A DNA stretch of 64,000 bases from Cryptomeria japonica (GCF_030272615.1 NC_081406.1:187722391-187786390); one strand, 5' to 3'. Shown: positions 1-10,700, counted from the first letter of the stretch. The notes: generated by a model from the letters alone, not told the origin. Translations and numbers: made by a program.

Positions 1-545
1 ATGTCTTCTTTACAATCGTGCCACCTCACTTCCCCTATCGTGAGCTCACACGCTTCATTTGAAAGGTCGTCAGGAATGACATTTCCTCCTCTTTTCACAT
101 GAGAGATACAAAAGTCTTGGAAATATTTAAGCTTTCCACTAATAATGTGTATGTATTTATTCAACTTTCAACACGGTGTATTGCTTTTGATCAAAGCATT
201 GACTACAATTTGGGAGTCACCCTGCAGATGTACCTTTGTTACCTTCATGTTTACTGCCAGATCAGCTGCAAGTAAAGCTGCTTGAGCCTCTGCCTCATTA
301 TTGGTTCCATCTTGAAGCCTTCTTGCACCTATGAAGAGGATCTTCCCTTCATCATCATGGGCCACACATCCCACACCTGAAGTTCCTAGATTACCTTTTG
401 AGGCCCCGACGAAATTTATTTTCACCCACCACTTCTTCGGTTTTGACCATTTCACCATCTCCCCATCAAGGGAAGCACAAAAAGGATTAACCCTGGGAAA
501 CCCATGAATGGGTCTATTTAATTTTTTAATTCCTAAACAATTCTT
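1..545 (-). pseudogene. LINE-type C-terminal RNase H domain (RVT_3-like), broken and cut by the window edge
   Basis: Read on the minus strand, an open frame runs from about 545 to 168 and continues in the same frame to base 1 after one in-frame TGA near 163-165. It shows the plant LINE-associated RNase H pattern: WWVKINFVGAS at the first catalytic region (usual Asp replaced by Val), NNEAEAQAALLAADLA with the catalytic Glu, and GDSQIVVNAL with the next Asp. After the stop the frame reads KLNKYIHIISGKL, as expected for the family, so the TGA most likely replaced a Trp codon (TGG to TGA). The domain would hydrolyse the RNA strand of RNA:DNA hybrids during target-primed reverse transcription. The reverse transcriptase that should precede it is absent: above 545 the sequence becomes AT-rich non-coding DNA. 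A domesticated RNase H-like host gene cannot be excluded, but the stop and missing Asp argue for a dead fragment. Confidence 0.75.
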
Positions 546-1494
546 AAATTTTATTATAGTTTTATTTTAATTTTTTAGTTATTTAATTTAATTTAATTGA
601 TTGCATTAAGTTTAAGTTATTTATTTTAACTATTTAATTTAATTACATGACACTAATATGCACGTCAATTTAAATGGTTTTAGTTTTTATTAACACATAT
701 TTGTGCATCCATTATGTGAGTGTAATACGCTTCTCGACGTAAAGATATATAGATAAACTACGTTGAAATATATATATATTTGTAATTAATGTTGAATTAT
801 TATTATATTATTAGATTTTTATATTTCTATTAAACTCTTGATTAAAAATTAAAACAAATATTATATTATTATAATAATATTAAATTATCATATCAGAAGA
901 CATAATTGATATATTCGTTAGTGGTAGTTGAGAGGTGAAAGTGAAGATATAATTAGCATTAAACAATTAAAAATAATATAAAAAATACTTTTATGTATCT
1001 AAGTGTCACAAACACGTCAAATTAAATGCTTCTAGTTTGATTGATCAATTAAACTCAGAGTGAACAGTAGTTAAAAGGCGAAAGTGAAGATATAACTAGC
1101 ATACCTATATTTGATAAATAAAATTCATGTAAGGGATGTCGAGAGATATCAATTTTAAAAATCTTTAGCATGCATAAATATAAACAAATGACAAAATTTA
1201 CTATTTAAAATAATTAAAACAAATATAAGAACCATATTGCTTTGATCAATTGATGAGACACTAAAGCCTTATTCACAAGATATATATATGTGCAATAAAT
1301 TGAATGTAATAAAACCTACAACTTAGCAATAGAATTTTTTTAACATTTGCTTTCAAATGAATAATTAATCAAATAAATAATTTAATATTACTTAATTGAA
1401 TTTGACAATGACTCTATTCATTCATCCAACATCGGAGTAGATTTCAGAAATTAGAATACTTTAAACCTCAGAGTAGATAAGCTTGATGATGATG
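546..1494. other. AT-rich spacer without recognisable genes
   Basis: This stretch is very AT-rich and has no credible reading frame. A motif reading GGTGAAAGTGAAGATATAA near 935-955 recurs as GGCGAAAGTGAAGATATAA near 1077-1095, so part of it arose by local duplication. I recognise no element family. Confidence 0.6.
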
Positions 1495-2345
1495 GCTTTA
1501 AGATTTAGCATTATAGTTCAATTTAATGTTCAATTCGGTTCAAGGTTACTGTTTAATAAAAGTTAAGGTTTTATAAGTATAAGAGTGTCATTTAGGTTTG
1601 GGTTTAGAGTTAGACTTCAATTTGGCTTAGTATTAAGGTTCAATTTGGTTTAAGATTTGTGATGGATTAGATTATATTAGTTTAAAAATATGCAATGTGG
1701 ACATATTACTGAGAAATGAGACTATTTGATAAGACACTAATCGGGGTTGTCATTTAATTAAAAAATCATTAAAATAGGGTTAGTATAAGGCTCAATTTAG
1801 GGTTTAGGGTTAAGGTTCAATTTGGTTAAGTTTTAAGATTAGGGTTCAATCTGGTTTAATGTTTAATTTGGTTTTCAAGATTGATTGTTTCTATATCTTC
1901 AATAGGATTCTCTATGACCTAAAGATTTGGGTTTAATTTGATTTAGGGTTTGGGCTCAATTTGGTATAGGTTAAGTTTGACTGTGATTTTGAATAGAGTT
2001 TGGCTTAGGGTTCCATTTGGCTTAGTGCCAGAGTTCATTTTGGTTTAGTGTTAGGGTTAGGATTCAATTTGGTTTAATTAGGATTAGGGTTGGGGTTGGG
2101 GTTAAATTTGATTTATTATTTAGTTAGGTTTAGGGTTAGGCTTCAATTTGGTTTGGTGTTAGGTTTATGGTAGATTTTGATTCATGGTTACGATTAAAGT
2201 TTTATTAGGTTTAATATTTAATTAAGATTAGGGTTTGAGTTCAATTGAGGGTTAGGGTTCAATTTGGTTTAGTGTTAGAGTTACATATTAATTTAGTTTA
2301 GGATTTGGGTTCGATTTGGTTTAGGGTAATATTTCAAGGGACCTC
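1495..2345. repeat. Degenerate telomere-like minisatellite
   Basis: About 850 bp is built from two interleaved words: TTTAGGGTT-like words (for example GGGTTTAGGGTTAAGG near 1797-1812) and TTCAATTTGGTTTAG-like words, which recur roughly every 20-45 bp. The first matches the plant telomere unit TTTAGGG, but always in degenerate form and mixed with the second. It is therefore better described as an interstitial telomere-related minisatellite than as a telomere. No coding potential is visible. Confidence 0.7.
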
Positions 2346-3114
2346 TTGGTCTATTTTTCTTTCTTTTTATAATTTATAATGTGATTCAAAACATTAGTTC
2401 AAAAAATTATCACCCAATTAAATTTGAAAAAAATAAAATAATAATTATATCATAGTTTATGAATTAATATTTCTAGAATTTTCATGACCCATTTTTAAAA
2501 ATGATAGACTATAGTATGTAAATGCGAAGATCAATAAATTTCACCATCTTTTGTCACATGTGAAGCCTTAGTTATTAAATTATTTTTATTGTTCATAAAT
2601 ATAAATGTGTTTGCCCACTTTCTTGCTAATCATATTGGTGTTGGTTCACATTCAAAGAACTCTTAAAAGATTATATATTATAAGAAGAAGTAAACCTTTT
2701 ATAGATTTTTTAAAGATCATAATTTTTTTACTATATTCATATTTATAGATATGGAAAAATAATTTTAATATAATCTTAATTAATTTTTAGTAATTAAATT
2801 ATAGAAACATCATGGAATTGAGAATTGAATGTAAAGACGAGTAATAGATATTTAAAAATAACAGTTTTATTATTATATTGATATTTATAAATATGGAAAA
2901 ATATTCTTGATATAATCTTAATTTATTTAAGTACTTAAATTTAGAAACATCATGGAATTGAAAGTTAAGGTTTAGGTAGAGGTCAATTTGGTTTAGGTTT
3001 AAAGTTTAATTTCATTTATAATCTTAATTTATTTTAAGTAATTAAATTATAGAAATATTATGGAATTGAGAATTGAATCTAAAGGCAACAAATAGATAAT
3101 TTTAAAAAATAACA
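2346..3114. repeat. AT-rich spacer with three imperfect direct repeats
   Basis: From about 2720 to 3114, three diverged copies of a unit of roughly 110-150 bp can be seen. Each contains the series TATAATCTTAATT, AATTAAATTATAGAAA and ATGGAATTGA. The first and third also share GAGAATTGAAT and AATAGATA followed by AAAAATAACA. No gene is seen. The third copy abuts the A-tail end of the LINE fragment at about 3115. Confidence 0.5.
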
Positions 3115-3207
3115 TTTTTTTTTATTTTTTTAATAAAAGTGGCTGAAGTCACTAAAATTTTTTATTCATATTAAAAAAGATTTACAAACAACCATCTTGA
3201 TAGATAG
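3115..3207 (-). mobile_element. LINE 3' tail, distal part, split by Element 1
   Basis: On the minus strand this reads as a 3' UTR ending in an A-rich tail: short T-runs at about 3116-3134 on the plus strand, next to a stem-like word, GTGGCTGAAGTCAC, at about 3140-3153. This is the style of many plant LINE ends. It joins the sequence at 20840-21205 once Element 1 and one copy of the GATAG duplication are removed. The assignment rests on tail structure and resemblance, not on a recognisable protein. Confidence 0.4.
3203..3207. repeat. Left target-site duplication of Element 1 (GATAG)
   Basis: GATAG directly precedes the TG start of the 5' LTR and is repeated at 20840-20844 directly after the CA end of the 3' LTR. 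The match fixes both ends of the 17.6-kb insertion. Confidence 0.85.
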
Positions 3208-4596
3208 TGTAGTCACACAAATCTGTCCATTCTACTTAAATGAATATTTGCTATTTATTTAATTAAAAATCCACTGGCCATCAGTTAATTAAATCAATAT
3301 TTAATTAATTCATCTTCAAACATTCTCCTATTAATTAAATAAATTATTCAATTTATTTTAATTAATTCATTCAACCAAAAATCACAAATCAATTAAATGA
3401 ATAAATCATATTTATTTCATTTAATCCCCCTTTTCCTCTTTTAAATGAATTAAATAAAATATTTATTTAAATCACTATCCCCCCCACTTGCATTTTCTTA
3501 CAAATGCAACTTGCACACATTTATTGAAATAAATGAATTTTTATTTTAATAAAATCCTATTTTCCCTCACCCACCAAACCCACTTGCAATCCTAACCCCC
3601 TTCTAGATTCTTCTAACCCCCTTCCTAATTAGCCTAATCCATTCCCTAATTATTGTCACATTCCTAAGCAACTTTAAGTCACTTCTCAAAGACTCCAAAG
3701 TCTTTGAAAAGCATTTAATGCTTTGTGTGTTCAACAATTTAACCTCCAAAGTCTTCCAAAACCACTAATGGCTCTTACATGACCATTAATGGCTCTTACA
3801 TAACCATTTATGGTTATTTCAACTTGCACTCATGGGTCTCCTCAAACATTTATTGTTTTGACCATGTTTATCCTTTTTGCCTTTGCACAAGAGTTTATCC
3901 ATTGGATAAAAACTTTTATTCTTTGAATAAAGAGTTTATTCATTCAACTAACCTTGACCTTAACTCCCAAGGTCATGTCAAGCATTTAATGCTTATTCCC
4001 TCTCCTCTCAACCTATCTCACATTGACACTTGTCATCCTGGGATTGGGTTGAAAGCCCTCAAATGGATTTGAAATCATTCAATCCTGACCTTTGTTGAGA
4101 TTACTCAATCTCAACCATCCATTGCTCCATTTTCCCTATAAATAGAGCCCATTTCTTCATAATCCAGATCCTGAAAACTTGTATGCATTTAAGCTATAGG
4201 CATTTTAGCATAATCAACTAATATCTTGTCATTTTGGATAAAATAAATCATTTTAGTATCAATAGAATAGTATTAGCTTTTTATTCATATTTAGAGCAAA
4301 TACTTCAATCTCAAACCTCCATAAGCATCCATAGTGCAAAAAGCTGCTGAGAGCTACACTATTTTGGAACTTGGAGAGGAGAGGAACAAAGGAGAAAAAA
4401 CCAAGAGCATGTTAGGAGGCATTTGGAGATGCCTCATCATATTTACCTTCTTAGTTAGATATTTTATCATGCTTTTGACATCTCTTTTGATATGCTTATG
4501 TAGGAAAGTATTTTGTTTGTGATTTATGACACTAACAGTTTGGCTCTTCTTCTTGTTTGTGTTTTGTTATCATTGACTAACCTTCCCTTTTTTGCA
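3208..4596 (+). repeat. 5' LTR of Element 1, lacking its last ~8 bp
   Basis: It begins TGTAGTCAC and matches 19443-20831 at all but 13 of 1389 positions, with no indels in my alignment. The 3' copy runs eight bases further (GAGCATCA) before its duplication, whereas here the sequence switches after TTTTTTGCA to gag-pol coding sequence. The terminal bases of this LTR were therefore lost together with the primer site. Short reading frames within it are not genes. Confidence 0.9.
4137..4145 (+). promoter_or_regulatory. TATA box of Element 1 LTR
   Basis: TATAAATAG in the context CCCTATAAATAGAGCCC fits a plant Pol II TATA box. The equivalent in the 3' LTR is at 20372-20380. Element 3 has the same TATAAATAGAG word at the corresponding place, which supports it as the U3/R boundary promoter. 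Confidence 0.65.
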
Positions 4597-5522
4597 CAGG
4601 CTGCATATAATTATACTGTAAATCACCTGTATGATGTCAGTGAACAAATTGCAACTATAACCATCAAAAATCCCAACTCCAATTGCAATGTTATTACGCG
4701 TCGCGACAAGGTTACCATAAAGGCAGGGCCACAAGGCACCACCTCCATACCCAAGCAGTACAATCTTGTGGAACAATTAGACAAAATGCCTAGGCTTATA
4801 TCCATTTTAGAGCTATTGCGCCTATCTCCATCTCATAAAACAATCTTGGATTAAGCTCTCCAAGAGGCGTCAGTCCCTGCAAACCTGAATACAGACCAAT
4901 TTCAAGCCATGGTTGGAAGCCTAAAGTCATCACCTTGTCTCACTTTTTTCTGAAAGTGACAACTCTTCCTTCCAACAACCTCATAACGCTTCGCTACACA
5001 TTGAAGGCTTTATCAACCAACATAGGATCAAGCGAGTCTTGATCGACAATGGTGCAGGTTTAAATATTTGTACACTACAGTTGGTCACAGCATTGGGATA
5101 TGCCATAGAATTAGTGGATCCCCATAAGAAGATCACAATCAAAGCCTATGATGATGCAGAGCATTCATCCAAAGGAGCTGTGGTACTACCAATCCGAGTG
5201 GGCCCTGTGGTAAAACACATCATCTATCAAGTTCTGGACCTTCCTCTGCCATACAATCTATTGTTAGGAAGACCTTGGATACATGCCATGCAAGCCGTTC
5301 CATCTACCTACCATCAATATATCAAGTTCCCACATAATAGTGTAGAGATCACAATCCTGGGTGATGCAAATCCCTTTGCATATTGTCATAATATCAGCCA
5401 TCAACTAGAGATTACTGTTCCTAATAATAGAGAAGCCATCTCCTCCACATCATATATAAGTCCAGCCTCTCTTGCTAGTTCGAACACCACTATACCCAAG
5501 CAAGAAAAGCTTAAGATGAAAA
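4597..5522 (+). pseudogene. Element 1 gag tail and aspartic protease fragment
   Basis: Coding sequence begins directly at the LTR junction. The first part (to 4854) aligns with the pre-protease region of Element 3 through QYNLVEQLDKMPRLISILEL. A TAA at about 4852-4854 and a frameshift near 4945 follow. The protease then runs from about 5030 to 5522, with LIDNGAGLNICTL at the active-site position and YNLLLGRPWIHAM near its end. Retropepsins normally carry D-S/T-G there; here it is D-N-G. The frame was interrupted at 5522 by solo LTR A and continues in register at 7184 once one GAAAA copy is discounted. The protein would have processed the Gag-Pol polyprotein; it cannot be made intact now. Confidence 0.8.
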
Positions 5523-5952
5523 TGTGTGGGAGAAAAAGCGAGACTAGGTTATCATGCCCTAATCCTACCTTTTGACACACATTACGGAATACGAAAGAGC
5601 CTAGAGGTATCACACAATTGGCTACTTCTTTTTGTGAAAGAGAGAGCCACGGGCTACCTATTAGGATTTCTATTCCTTTGTTGTAATTGAAAGGTAAGAT
5701 TATGCAAGTTCAATTCCTAACCTTAAAATGCAAGTATGAACTAATAACAAGATTGCAGAATTGAACTTAAACAATGGAAAGCTGCAAACACAAGGACAAG
5801 ACAAGAATGCAGATGCGTACCCGGAGTCAAAATTTGATTGAAAATGTTTGGGACGGGGGGCGCGGGCACCACTATCCTGATTCTATCCCAGAAACTGCAC
5901 CTGAAACTGCTGTTTTGCACTCTGGAAAACTGTCGGAAATGTTGTCTGTCAG

Positions 5953-6046
5953 GAGGACCAGGGCGCCCAGCGCCTCTGTCCCAGGGACCAAGGCGCCCAG
6001 CGCCCCTGTCCTGGCAAGACTAGGGCGCCTCACGCCCCTGTCCTGG
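5953..6046. repeat. GC-rich hairpin minisatellite in solo LTR A (3 units of ~31 bp)
   Basis: Three head-to-tail units carry a core like GGCGCCCAGCGCC, flanked by GGACCA on one side and TGTCC(T/C) on the other. Each unit is nearly self-complementary. Solo LTR B has four units, which accounts for most of the 33-bp length difference between the two LTRs. Confidence 0.8.
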
Positions 6047-6785
6047 TCTTTTGCTCTGCAATTTGGTGTGGAGTGTTGTCTCGACCTGCTTTTCCCGGAT
6101 CTGTAACCTGCGACGTCGTCTGAGTCCCGAAACCTGCACTTATATCTGAAAAGGGTGTTTGGGTGGCTATATAGGGTTTTGCCTTAGTCAAACCCCCACT
6201 TCGGTGATTTCCACCTCCACGAATAGCCAAGTTGTATTGTAAAAGTAATGTGTGTGCAGACCTTGTGTGTGTGCAAGATCTAAAATGCAAGTAAGCAAAC
6301 TAGAGCAACCTAGAAAGTAAACCCTAATTGCTTGTAAATGATAATGTAAATGCTCTAAATCAAGATGCAAAGTGATCTAAAGCATGAATAATTGATATAT
6401 TGAAGCTTATGCAAAGACATGAAAACAACATGAAATCATACCCAACCCCCAAGGGAGGGGTACAAGCCAATCTTCAGTCGGTAATCTCCTATTGTTCTTC
6501 AATGTCTTCCAAGCCCTAAATGGATGAATGGAATTGATAAATGATTGATAGAGGGATGTTGAATGTTGTTGAAGTCTCCAAAGATCTGCTCTTTCGCTGC
6601 ATATGAGGTTCCTGAAAACAAAATTCGGATCCTTTCAAATGAAGAAAGAGAGCTCTTATGTATGAAACCCTAGGTCGTAATTTCGTCTTTTGGCCGACCT
6701 AGAGATTGAATATCCCGCCAATTTCTTGGGGTTAAGCTTTATTTTATGAGTGGATCGTGCTCCTAAAATTTCAGGAAAAATGTCC

Positions 6786-6817
6786 GGGACCGTGTGCACT
6801 CCAGGCGCCACGGTCCC
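6786..6817. other. Perfect 9-bp-arm hairpin in solo LTR A
   Basis: GGGACCGTG at 6786-6794 pairs with CACGGTCCC at 6809-6817 across a 14-nt loop. The counterpart in solo LTR B is also perfectly paired although both arms differ by one base. Confidence 0.7.
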
Positions 6818-7183
6818 GACAACTTTTCACCAAATTTTCAGGGCCGTCGGATATGATGATTTTAGAGAGAATCCCAAAGTTACAGGTGATTTCGAGATGT
6901 TTTGACCCCCGAAATCAAGCCCCCAAGTTCAAAATAGGACTTAATTAGGGTTTTTTATTAGATGATGTATTGGAGGAATAACATGAAAAGGGGCACACTT
7001 TAATGAAAGGGCCCGACTTTATGATGTGAAGGATGATGAAATAGGACCTTAGACCTAATTAATTTGATTAATTAAGTGCTAAAGGAGAAATGCAATGCAA
7101 AATGTAAAATGCACCAAGGCGGGTGCTAAACTAGGTGTGAAATTGTACCACCCTAGCAAGTGCGTACAATTTACGATGCTACA

Positions 7184-8374
7184 GAAAATAGCAGAGGAAG
7201 GTCCTGGGGAATACAATTTGAGTCAACTCTTTTGTGTGGGACAAATGCCCACTTCTCCTAAAACACATGGCAAACCGCAGCAGTTACTTCAGAACCACTG
7301 ATCACGCCAGCATGTGCTTTGACACCTTTCATCCTTGGAAAGAGTCAAGAAGAAGAAATCCAAGATGTGGACTTAGCGGAATGGATCTATAAAGATCCCA
7401 TCACCACTGATATACCACAAGCCATACTTCCCACGAATCAATATGGCAAAGGCCTACTCATTATGCAAAGAATGGGTTATGATGGTCAGAGTGCTTTGGG
7501 ATCTTGCAAACAAGGAAGACATGAACCACTACTGTCGGAATTAAAACCTAAAGGTAATATAGGCCTAGGCTTTGAAAAGGAGATCTTTCCTAAGCTCCGA
7601 TTCAAAGGAAAACCCAACAAACCACTATATCAGCCTATTACAAATAGGACACCTTTTATTATCAAAGCAGTATCAAACACCATCACAACTACCCCACCGA
7701 GGCTCAAAATCCCAACACAACCATCTACAATGCCAGTCATCCCACCAATCAAACCAATAATCCCATCAGCAGCAACAATACCATCAATAACACCATTAGC
7801 AGCAACAACTGTATCTGAACCCGCAGCAACATCTACAACACCAACAGTTCCAGCAGAAGCAACTGAGTCAACACTACCGATACTCCCCATATCAGATTCA
7901 TTAATCCCCATCATCCTTCCTACATCACCAATCACTTCATCTATGAAGGTACATCAATCGATCACACCCATAGTGTTTAACACAAAGGACGTCCCAGTAT
8001 GGTATAGTAATTGGATGTTGGAAAGTGATTCAGAGACCGACTCACATGAATGGGAATTTGATTCCATGCCGCTAAACACTTCAAATGAGGAAGACACATC
8101 ACTACCTCCACCCCGCAAAGACATCCCTATTTATGGAGAAGCACAGATAAAGACTTCTTGGGTTCCTGAGTTGGAAACATCTTCCACAGACCCTACGTCT
8201 CATCCTACGCCTGATTCTGACAGGGAGAGTACCATAAATGATCTTCACCATAACATCTTAACCCTCACTGATACATCTAACGAACTTAACCTAATCAATG
8301 AAGTAATGCCCATTATCTATCCTAAACTCATTGAATGGAACCAACCAAATCCACCATGTCTTGACCTCTTCTGA
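7184..8374 (+). pseudogene. Element 1 G-patch domain and proline/threonine-rich linker
   Basis: After the solo LTR the frame continues with AEEGPGEYNLSQLF, shifts frame before about 7300, and then stays open from about 7307 to 8374. A G-patch follows: GKGLLIMQRMGYDGQSALG, then QGRHEPL, then NIGLGFEK, with the spaced glycines of that RNA-binding motif. The rest is a long Thr/Pro/Ile-rich linker and an acidic stretch. A TGA at 8372-8374 interrupts the frame, but the same frame continues beyond it. G-patches after the protease are known in some retroviruses, where they help reverse transcription. Element 3 has the same arrangement at about 45905-46100, so it belongs to this lineage and is not a chance fusion. 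Confidence 0.72.
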
Positions 8375-9583
8375 AATGATGAGGCCATCATTGACTTTTT
8401 GGAATTAAGGGATAACCTGCCAAGCGGGGATCACAAAGCTAGATTCGCCATAGAACTTAATAGCGCAACATACTTCGGGGCAGATGCCAAACTTTTTAGC
8501 TGCAAAAATATAACAATAAAACATGGATCTTCCAGTGAAAACCACACCGTGACACTGTTTGATTCAAAAAAAGTAAAAAGAAAGAGCATATCCAATGGTG
8601 AAAACCTCTTAGAGGCGCCTGAGGATGAAAGGTTTGACATCCTTCCCTGTAGCACACAGTGGGAATGATCAACGATTCTCATTGAAAAAACCAAAGAATA
8701 CAATGTGGGGACTCTTGAAACTCCTCACCTCATACATCTGGCATCTCTTCTCACTTCTGAGGAACAACCTAAATTTGTAGAGTTCTTTCAAAAGCGTAAG
8801 ATCAACTTTGCATGGTCATATACAGACATGCTTGGACTTGATCTTGATTTAGTCATGCATCACCTCACTGTAGCAGAAGGAGCCAAACCTGTCAAATAGA
8901 AGTGTCGCAAGATGCATCCTCAGATTGCAGTACTAGTCAAAACAGAACTCAAGAAACTCCTAGATGTTGGTTTCATTAGACCAATTGACTATGCAGATTG
9001 GATATCCAACATTGTGCCTGTCGGCAAACCAAAAGGGGGCATCTGCATTTGTACTGACTTCAGAGATCTGAATAAGGCATGTCCTAAGGATGACTTCCCC
9101 CTACCAAATATCGACATCATAGTAGATCTGACAGTAGGACATGCCATGCTTTCACTCATGGATGGCTTTTCAGGATACAATCAGATAAAAATCGCACCAG
9201 AGGATCAACATAAGACAACCTTCACATGTCCATGGGGCACATACTATTGGAATGTAATGCCTTTCGGTCTAAAGAATACAGGAGCAACCCATCAACGAGC
9301 AATGACCACCATCTTCCATGACATGATGCATACTATGATGGAAGATTATGTTGATGACTTACTAGCAAAATCACTCACTCGAGAAGGTCATCTTGACATA
9401 TTAGATAAAATCTTTGATAGACTGGAACAATATCATGTTCAACTCAACCCAAAGAAATGTGTCTTTGGAGTAACCTCCGGGAAGCTTCTAGGATACATTG
9501 TCTCAAGAAAAGGTATTGAGGTCGACCCAACAAAGGTAAAAGCCATCATGGACATGCCACCACCAAGAATATCAGTCAGCTAA
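8375..9583 (+). pseudogene. Element 1 reverse transcriptase
   Basis: The frame carries two in-frame stops (TGA at about 8666-8668 and TAG at 8897-8899) and then the reverse transcriptase core. Visible motifs are WISNIVPVGKPKGG, DFRDLNKACPKDDFPLP, the LMDGFSGYNQI motif with the first catalytic Asp, MPFGLKNTGAT, and YVDD at about 9350 with the catalytic Asp pair. The thumb region GKLLGYIVSRKGIEVDP follows. A one-base deletion near 9560 ends the frame. It would copy the element RNA into cDNA in cytoplasmic particles. The core motifs look undamaged; the breaks lie around them. Confidence 0.88.
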
Positions 9584-10031
9584 GAACATTACAAGGATGG
9601 CTACATTCCATCCGAAGATTCATTCCACAATTTGCAGATAAGTGTCATCCTTTTACACACCTGTTACACAAAAATATCCACTTTCAGTGGGATGCTAGAT
9701 GCCAGCAAGCATTCCAGATGCTTAAAGACTATCTCATGAATACACCATTGTTGATCCCACTAGATCCAAGTAGACCTTTGTTACTCTATATCTCAGCAAC
9801 AAGTACAACATTGGGTGTACTACTGGCACAACATAATGTAGAAGAGAAAGAGTGTGTTGTTTACTACATCTCTCATACACTGGTAGGCTATGAACTCAAT
9901 TACACACCTATTGAGTGAGCTTGCCTAGCAGTAATCCTAGCAGCAACTAAACTCAGGCACTATCTGTTAACACACAAGGTACAACTCATTGCAAAGATTG
10001 ATCCACCAAGTATTTACTCAGCAAAGCAGCA
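9584..10031 (+). pseudogene. Element 1 RT-linked RNase H
   Basis: This continues the reverse transcriptase in another frame with LRTLQGWLHSIRRFIPQFAD and then PLLLYISATSTTLGVLLAQ, the region of the first RNase H aspartate; the Asp expected within SATD is Ser here. A TGA at about 9916-9918 and a one-base deletion near 10006 break it before it passes into the second RNase H. It is the standard gypsy RNase H that removes RNA after minus-strand synthesis. Confidence 0.75.
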
Positions 10032-10700
10032 TTGACGGGCCGCTTGGCCAAATGGGTGATGATTCTAAGTGAATTTGACATCGAGTATGTAGACCATAAG
10101 GCCATCAAAGGGCAAGTTATTGCAGATCAATTGGCTGAAGCACCACTCATAGGTGATCATCCTCTCATTTCCAATTTTCCAGATGAAGAGATATTCATGA
10201 TCACAACAACACAACCATGGAAACTATACTTTGATGGTTCATACACTAGGCATGGCTCGAGGGCAGGCATTATGTTTATCACACCTCAAGGTGACAGCAT
10301 CCTGAAGTCTTACAGGCTCACATTTCCATGCACCAACAACATAGCAGAGTATGAGGCCTTGATCATAGGACTTAGGGTAGCCGTACAATGGAAATTACAA
10401 GAACTACAAGTCTATGGCGACTCCCAACTGGTCATTCGACAAGCAACAGATGAATATTAGACCAAGGATGATAAATTCATGCCATACAAGCAAATGGTGG
10501 ATAGTCTAAAGGCATCATTTACTACTATCACCTTTGAGCAAATACCCAGAGATCAGAATCGAGCTGCTAATGCTATGGCTACTATTGCATCTCTCCTAGA
10601 TCTTCCACAGAATTCAACACGCTACGAGTTCTTGGTCAAACAACTTTGGATCCCTGCTTATGATATCCCCAAAACTGAGATGATATGTCACCTTATTGGT
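10032..10700 (+). pseudogene. Element 1 second RNase H (archaeal-like, Tat type)
   Basis: The domain starts with RLAKWVMILSEFDIEYVDHK, then WKLYFDGSYTRHGSRAGI (first Asp), NNIAEYEALIIGL (Glu), VYGDSQLVIRQ (Asp), and ends with NRAANAMATIASLL, where the usual Asp near the end is Asn. One in-frame TAG (10458-10460) interrupts it. A second RNase H between the RT-linked one and the integrase is a hallmark of the plant Tat clade and is the main basis for classifying this element. Element 3 carries a closely similar domain at 48350-49000. Confidence 0.82.

Larger units (their letters stand above)
5523..7183 (+). mobile_element. Solo LTR A (1661 bp) inside the Element 1 protease/G-patch junction
   Basis: The segment begins TGTGTGGG, ends GATGCTACA and is flanked by a perfect GAAAA duplication (5518-5522 and 7184-7188). 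A second member, solo LTR B, lies at 15484-17177. There is no internal coding region, so this is the recombined remnant of a full element. It holds a GC-rich three-unit array (5953-6046), a possible TATA word CTATATAGG near 6168-6176, and a hairpin at 6786-6817. Orientation is taken as plus because the order of array, TATA word and hairpin matches solo LTR D. Reading frames inside are short and unsupported. Confidence 0.88.

Noticed and set aside
1495-2345. True telomere
   Set aside because: Units are degenerate and interleaved with another word, and flanked on both sides by ordinary sequence and transposons.
4513-4596. N-terminal hydrophobic segment resembling a signal peptide before the Element 1 gag-protease frame
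   Set aside because: It is translated LTR sequence fused to gag-pol by the deletion at 4596/4597, not a natural N-terminus.
6030-6370. Minus-strand frames in solo LTR A and the longer equivalent in solo LTR B (15632-16363)
   Set aside because: Shared only because both are copies of one LTR. Frames are not conserved in length between them and have no domain.
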